The notes beneath the pieces were generated by a model. It had not been told where the DNA came from. It was given only the letters and a program-made list of their open reading frames with translations, and searched no databases. Positions 6,901 through 7,861 of a DNA stretch of 7,861 nt are shown here, one piece after another (position 1 is the first letter of the stretch; each line of letters starts with the position of its first letter). The translations under genes and the position numbers were made by a program. Origin of the DNA: Burkholderiaceae bacterium (GTDB lineage: Bacteria; Pseudomonadota; Gammaproteobacteria; Burkholderiales; Burkholderiaceae); NCBI GenBank assembly GCA_017998575.1, contig JAGOCV010000184.1, positions 1 through 7,861 of the forward strand. Reading direction: 5' to 3'.

Positions 6901-7861
6901 CGACCGGTCCGCCATTGGGCGATTCGTTCGTGGTGTTCCAGTACCCATCGGTGGTCATGATGGTGAAGTTCTGCTGGCAGGCGTAGGCGCTCACGCCATC
7001 CGGGATCGGCATGCCGGAGTTGATGCTGTCCGTCTTGCCGGCGTAATGGCGCCCCACACGGGCCAGGCCTTCACGCGCCGGAGAGGCGCCCTCGGGCGTC
7101 TGACCGAACAGCCGGTTGAACCAATCGACGCGCTGGTTGCCGTCGAACGGAGCCAGCGCCTGGTATTTGCCGGCCTGGATGGTGCTGGTGTCGTTGAGCG
7201 AGCCGTCCGCATTCAGCGAGTAGGGGTTCATGGACACCAGGCCGATGCGGTAGCGGTTGTCCATGTCGGGCGAATCGCTGCTGAACGCCAGGCTCACGCC
7301 GCTCTTGATGAGCGCCATGCGTGTGCGGTAGTACGTGTACCAGATCGCGAAGTTGTTCTGGGCCGCTTCGCCAGTGATGTTGACGCGGGTCCAGGTGCCG
7401 CCAGCCGAGCCGGTTGCGGCGGCCGTGCTGCCGCTGGGCTGCTTGGACAGCACGTCGGGCTGGGTGCAGGGCGCCGTCGTCGGCGTGAGGACCGCAGAGC
7501 CGGTGTAGACGTAGTAGTAGGCCGCCTGACGGTTGTCGCGTGCGTCGGTGACCGAGGGCGTGGAGCCGTTGCGGGTAAACAGTGTTTCGTATGTGTCCAC
7601 GCTGCCGCCGCGGCTGGTGGTGCGGGGGTCGTACGGCTGGAACGAGGTCGACAGGTTGATCGTCGTGCCTGTCGGATTGAGGTAGTAGTCGTAGGGCGCG
7701 GCCGTGAAGCTCGGTGTGGGCAAGGCGAGCTTGTTGCCGCCCTTCGGGATCTTGTAGGTCTCGTTGGGGTTGTAGTACAGGACGTTGCACTGGTGGCTCG
7801 AATAGCCCATCGGCAACTGCGTGCGCACGCCCTCCAGGTCGTCGGGCATGTGCGTGTAGGC
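929..7861 (-). CDS. pilY1: Giant PilY1/PilC-type type IV pilus tip protein with Cys-repeat insertion (5' partial)
   Basis: The frame is open to the right edge, so the true start and signal peptide lie outside; residue 1 below is the Met codon at 7849-7847. Stop is TAA at 931-929. Residues 1-305 match the vWA-like N-terminal part of PilY1 (QCNVLYYNP at 20-28, NFAIWYTYYRTRM at 166-178, CQQNFTIMTTDGYWN at 291-305). Residues 306-1484 are an insertion: a basic Gln-rich segment, then about 25 two-cysteine repeats. The family core resumes at 1485 (LADVAQYYYATDLRPD, HQHMTTFVMGLGVSGTL, AVNGRGQFFSAGKPD). A PilC-type beta-propeller spans about 1816-2130 (VYVGGNDGMLHAF, VGGLNAGGRSYYALDV, YGGDLDGNIWRFDV), and a typical ending has C2219 in GDNACNVGGSSY. 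From family knowledge, PilY1 is secreted, primes pilus assembly with minor pilins, and sits at the pilus tip as adhesin and surface sensor. Most PilY1/PilC proteins are about 1000-1700 residues, so this one is very large. Its 66 visible cysteines imply disulfide formation after export. The minor pilin genes that usually precede pilY1 would lie to the right. Confidence 0.95.
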   Translation of the reverse strand, partial: AYTHMPDDLEGVRTQLPMGYSSHQCNVLYYNPNETYKIPKGGNKLALPTPSFTAAPYDYYLNPTGTTINLSTSFQPYDPRTTSRGGSVDTYETLFTRNGSTPSVTDARDNRQAAYYYVYTGSAVLTPTTAPCTQPDVLSKQPSGSTAAATGSAGGTWTRVNITGEAAQNNFAIWYTYYRTRMALIKSGVSLAFSSDSPDMDNRYRIGLVSMNPYSLNADGSLNDTSTIQAGKYQALAPFDGNQRVDWFNRLFGQTPEGASPAREGLARVGRHYAGKTDSINSGMPIPDGVSAYACQQNFTIMTTDGYWNTTNESPNGGPVGLDGTTWVGNTDSTLTEDDGNSPRPIWDGNVSSTVSRTDQANEYRFQSCGGFWYVTEVRRRMRSIAYEQREQQVQQYQTRWIRETEQLRQSTSQYMEDITQYLRTRTQRTVSTFQTRQTNSQWLESTRRYIGGGTNRTETRTTTVYRTVTQPQQTETQLQQRQYKIYKSTLQRRQTQYYDTKTTKQQQRLVLKRQKQTEQITFKRYRTYQSTAQTLQYSYYVTAVATQHWAYNGQTETATPIENMQAAVCSNANYYCYKLDVVNQEQIASNVTPSPTRVASCENATPSSGNGWLTRNCNTVVVTAQNTPVQTCTAAGATSSNNYVTTTCTPNNTSNVLVNSCTAGAATSGNSWTTTTCSVTYLDGSASAGVPAETCTNQTASNANGSTTIACTTNTSNWTGVNFNACTADEAKSSSNNWTKTTCRVVNNADSNQRLLTPTSSVTWPTPDSPGSFSFSNVTSACSTTTNFPNVAASTAQICGVRTTTTTQDASCTASTSGGATVTCARTTLQDNVPVNSCTASNTVTGGNRVFTTCADNNTAETAVDACTNEAKSSTNQYTQTVCRTNIESTTGVEPGTCTARSPNSGNGFVGIECFNYSNTQFVQTCTAQTGGSGNQWLTRTCSTANNSGPTAVDPATCTNQTGNAGNSWRTIVCDTQTTAWTTAAFGCTAANPSSPDWVRTECRNVVVTNPTTPQGNACTQTQIDNGTCTTVYTNNVPVQQCTYGEGITEPSVGNNQTWYNCVRNYPNSMNDTPVQSCTAVTATSTNNWVTTTCNQNDTGPTPVLYSACSNGTTAASSTNSWTRTVCETKYTSESGVTQDNAPVAACTNENESSSNSYVRTRCTDNSSSRGVQSCTVGTVTTAQAVTTCRHVVTTDVLTDMCTPQTATGTNSWLGITCSSTTTGPDYVASCTPSAATAPNYIRTDCREDSANNYPTAPVGVQSCTPGTDSNSVTTVCVPRDTGFVPVASCQYGTGTTPGASGNQWITTTCQLASGSQPTFTLVSSCTPQQPTQANGYRTVECEVTRTPDPNVQPYTPNVATSCTTRAATSANGFTAIECQAVSGNQLQYQGRTTRTVSVMSGAVVARQTTSVIATQAWQNIGSCVAPNVTVTLPADGRPADGASPTPASVYASLGANAATISPELQNCATWANCVNDTPSSTTSRGNSLADVAQYYYATDLRPDSRGQVTPKRTGKEDDRVDHQHMTTFVMGLGVSGTLAYRDDYKTATTGDFARIRDPNDPFNWPTWPPAPQDPDNPKSNAGVTEYERPESIDDFWHTAVNGRGQFFSAGKPDTVIAGLSSALNAILVESGAGNGATTSTLAPVAGDNAAYIATFTTQLWSGELEARTLNTTTGVLSGTSRWQAATELEKKLGASCDNRDIRVFRSTAANKLAQFASSNSRECNNLMQAGDLLSSTKGAILTNTEINTYFNNATVVATQLSQFDPVSTGANQAQKDAAAANLVNYLRGQHTKEDYLAGNVERLYRKRDKSLGTIVGSQPLYVRKAPTLEYSDSGYQQFKTTQQSSTATRAMVYVGGNDGMLHAFEESTGNELWAFVPTAVMPKMAQLASVNYGHKFLVDGTPISGDVYDTDSNTWKTIIVGGLNAGGRSYYALDVTNPAEPKGLWEFSGGTGKTCHANRAAAIGQAEDCDLGYSFGRPVITKLANGTWVVLLTSGYNNTSPGDGKNHLFVINAVTGRIIDKITTNIGHGLREINTYVANIAANNTAMRVYGGDLDGNIWRFDVNDNLAPAGTEATRVGTATDADGVGQPITTRIALAELGGYTMLYVGTGQLLREDDLRETATQSVYGFRDTAIGASTDGIVGDIAYANLRTALKPLQMVKNEDTGNRTIECASDQSAVCALTLGWRVDLPDSGERVSIDVQTALGTLVFTSNVPFGDNACNVGGSSYLNYLSMLTGEAVRPASDGSPGIVSVPLTNSLNVGLGLIILPSGQVIAVTRGSDGVVSSKEVPVSTPGPEGRRISWREVTQ
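1460..2404 (-). other. PilY1/PilC C-terminal beta-propeller domain
   Basis: Residues about 1816-2130 carry the ordered blade motifs of the Neisseria PilC/Pseudomonas PilY1 propeller: MVYVGGNDGMLHAF (1849-1862), GHKFLVDGTPISGDVYD (1891-1907), IIVGGLNAGGRSYYALDV (1916-1933), LGYSFGRPVITKL (1969-1981), LFVINAVTGRIIDKI (2006-2020), VYGGDLDGNIWRFDV (2047-2061) and LYVGTGQLL (2103-2111). In the family this domain regulates pilus extension and retraction, partly through a calcium-binding loop placed just before the AGDLxGNLWRFD motif. Here that loop reads NIAANNTAMR and lacks the usual Asp ladder. Confidence 0.85.
3722..6058 (-). repeat. Tandem array of about 25 two-cysteine repeats inside pilY1
   Basis: Residues 598-1376 of the pilY1 product contain 25 successive cysteine pairs. 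The unit resembles (P)V-x-S-C-T-x3-A-T-S-x-N-x-W-x-T-T-x-C followed by a Ser/Thr/Asn-rich linker of about 10-18 residues. Pair-to-pair distance is mostly 26-38 residues, averaging about 31 (about 93 bp). In 14 of 25 units the two cysteines are exactly 16 apart; exceptions are 10, 12, 13, 14, 15, 17, 18 and 20. First cysteines are at 598, 629, 658, 692, 723, 779, 809, 835, 864, 895, 923, 955, 985, 1016, 1039, 1075, 1106, 1144, 1172, 1199, 1228, 1261, 1287, 1323 and 1360. At DNA level this appears as recurring GTGCAG/GTGCA on the plus strand. The composition (Thr, Asn, Ser, Cys, few charges) fits an exported, disulfide-stapled beta structure, which is inference. The copies are strongly diverged, not recent identical duplications. 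Confidence 0.92.
3929..4987 (-). repeat. Higher-order super-repeat of about eight Cys-pair units
   Basis: Within the array, blocks of units resemble each other at an offset of eight units (about 245 residues, about 735 bp). Units 12-15 (residues 955-1059) align in order with units 20-23 (1199-1307), including their unusual cysteine spacings: 16, 15, a short one (10 versus 13), then 20. Shared landmarks are CTxQT..NSW at 955 and 1199, WVRTECR versus YIRTDCR ending near 1001 and 1244, and VPVQQCTYGEG versus VPVASCQYGTG near 1034 and 1282. Units 3-5 similarly resemble units 11-13 (PAETCTNQT versus PATCTNQT). This points to ancient segmental duplication of multi-unit blocks followed by divergence. 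Other similarities, such as units 2-4 with 16-18, show the history is mosaic. Confidence 0.7.
6230..6709 (-). other. Basic Gln/Arg/Thr/Tyr-rich, cysteine-free segment of PilY1
   Basis: Residues 381-540 of the pilY1 product contain about 33 Gln and 27 Lys/Arg against 11 Asp/Glu, with many Thr and Tyr and no cysteine (no Cys between 365 and 566). Local motifs include RQTQYYDTKTTKQQQR and KRYRTYQSTAQTLQY. The alternation of polar and Tyr/Val/Ile/Leu residues could give long beta strands or a coiled coil; this cannot be decided by eye. It sits between the vWA-like domain and the Cys-pair array. No known domain is recognised here. Confidence 0.6.

Overview
The window is GC-rich and both of its genes are read on the minus strand. 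It holds most of one giant gene, a PilY1/PilC-type type IV pilus protein with at least 2310 residues visible and its 5' end beyond the right edge. This is followed, after a 4-base gap, by a small TonB-family energy transducer gene. GC content, codon style and the betaproteobacterial flavour of the PilY1 core (for example LADVAQYYYATDLRPD, HQHMTTFVMGLGVSGTL and FWHTAVNGRGQFFSAGKPD) suggest a betaproteobacterium, probably Burkholderiales. That placement is inference.

Layout in transcription order, right to left. At 7861-6935 lies the end of the N-terminal von Willebrand A-like region of PilY1, closing with the family signature CQQNFTIMTTDGYWN. At about 6934-3398 lies a lineage-specific insertion of about 1180 residues. 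Its first part is a basic, Gln/Arg/Thr/Tyr-rich, cysteine-free segment (about 6709-6230). Its second part is a large tandem array of about 25 degenerate units of about 31 residues, each with a pair of cysteines (6058-3722). At about 3397-2972 the conserved PilY1 core resumes, followed by the C-terminal beta-propeller (about 2404-1460) and the terminal PilY1 signature, with the stop at 929-931. At 924-55 is the TonB-like protein: a transmembrane anchor with an SxxxH motif, a Pro/Ala linker and a TonB C-terminal domain. Positions 1-54 carry no gene that can be supported.

PilY1 is known as a pilus-tip adhesin and mechanosensor that helps prime pilus assembly. The propeller and vWA parts here fit that role. 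The main novelty is the insertion: 50 cysteines in regularly spaced pairs, arranged at two scales (about 31-residue units inside a super-repeat of about eight units, near 245 residues). It looks like an extracellular, disulfide-stapled stalk or spacer added between the sensor and propeller domains. The close coupling to a TonB-like gene, and a 10-bp perfect hairpin over the start of that gene, are the other points of interest.
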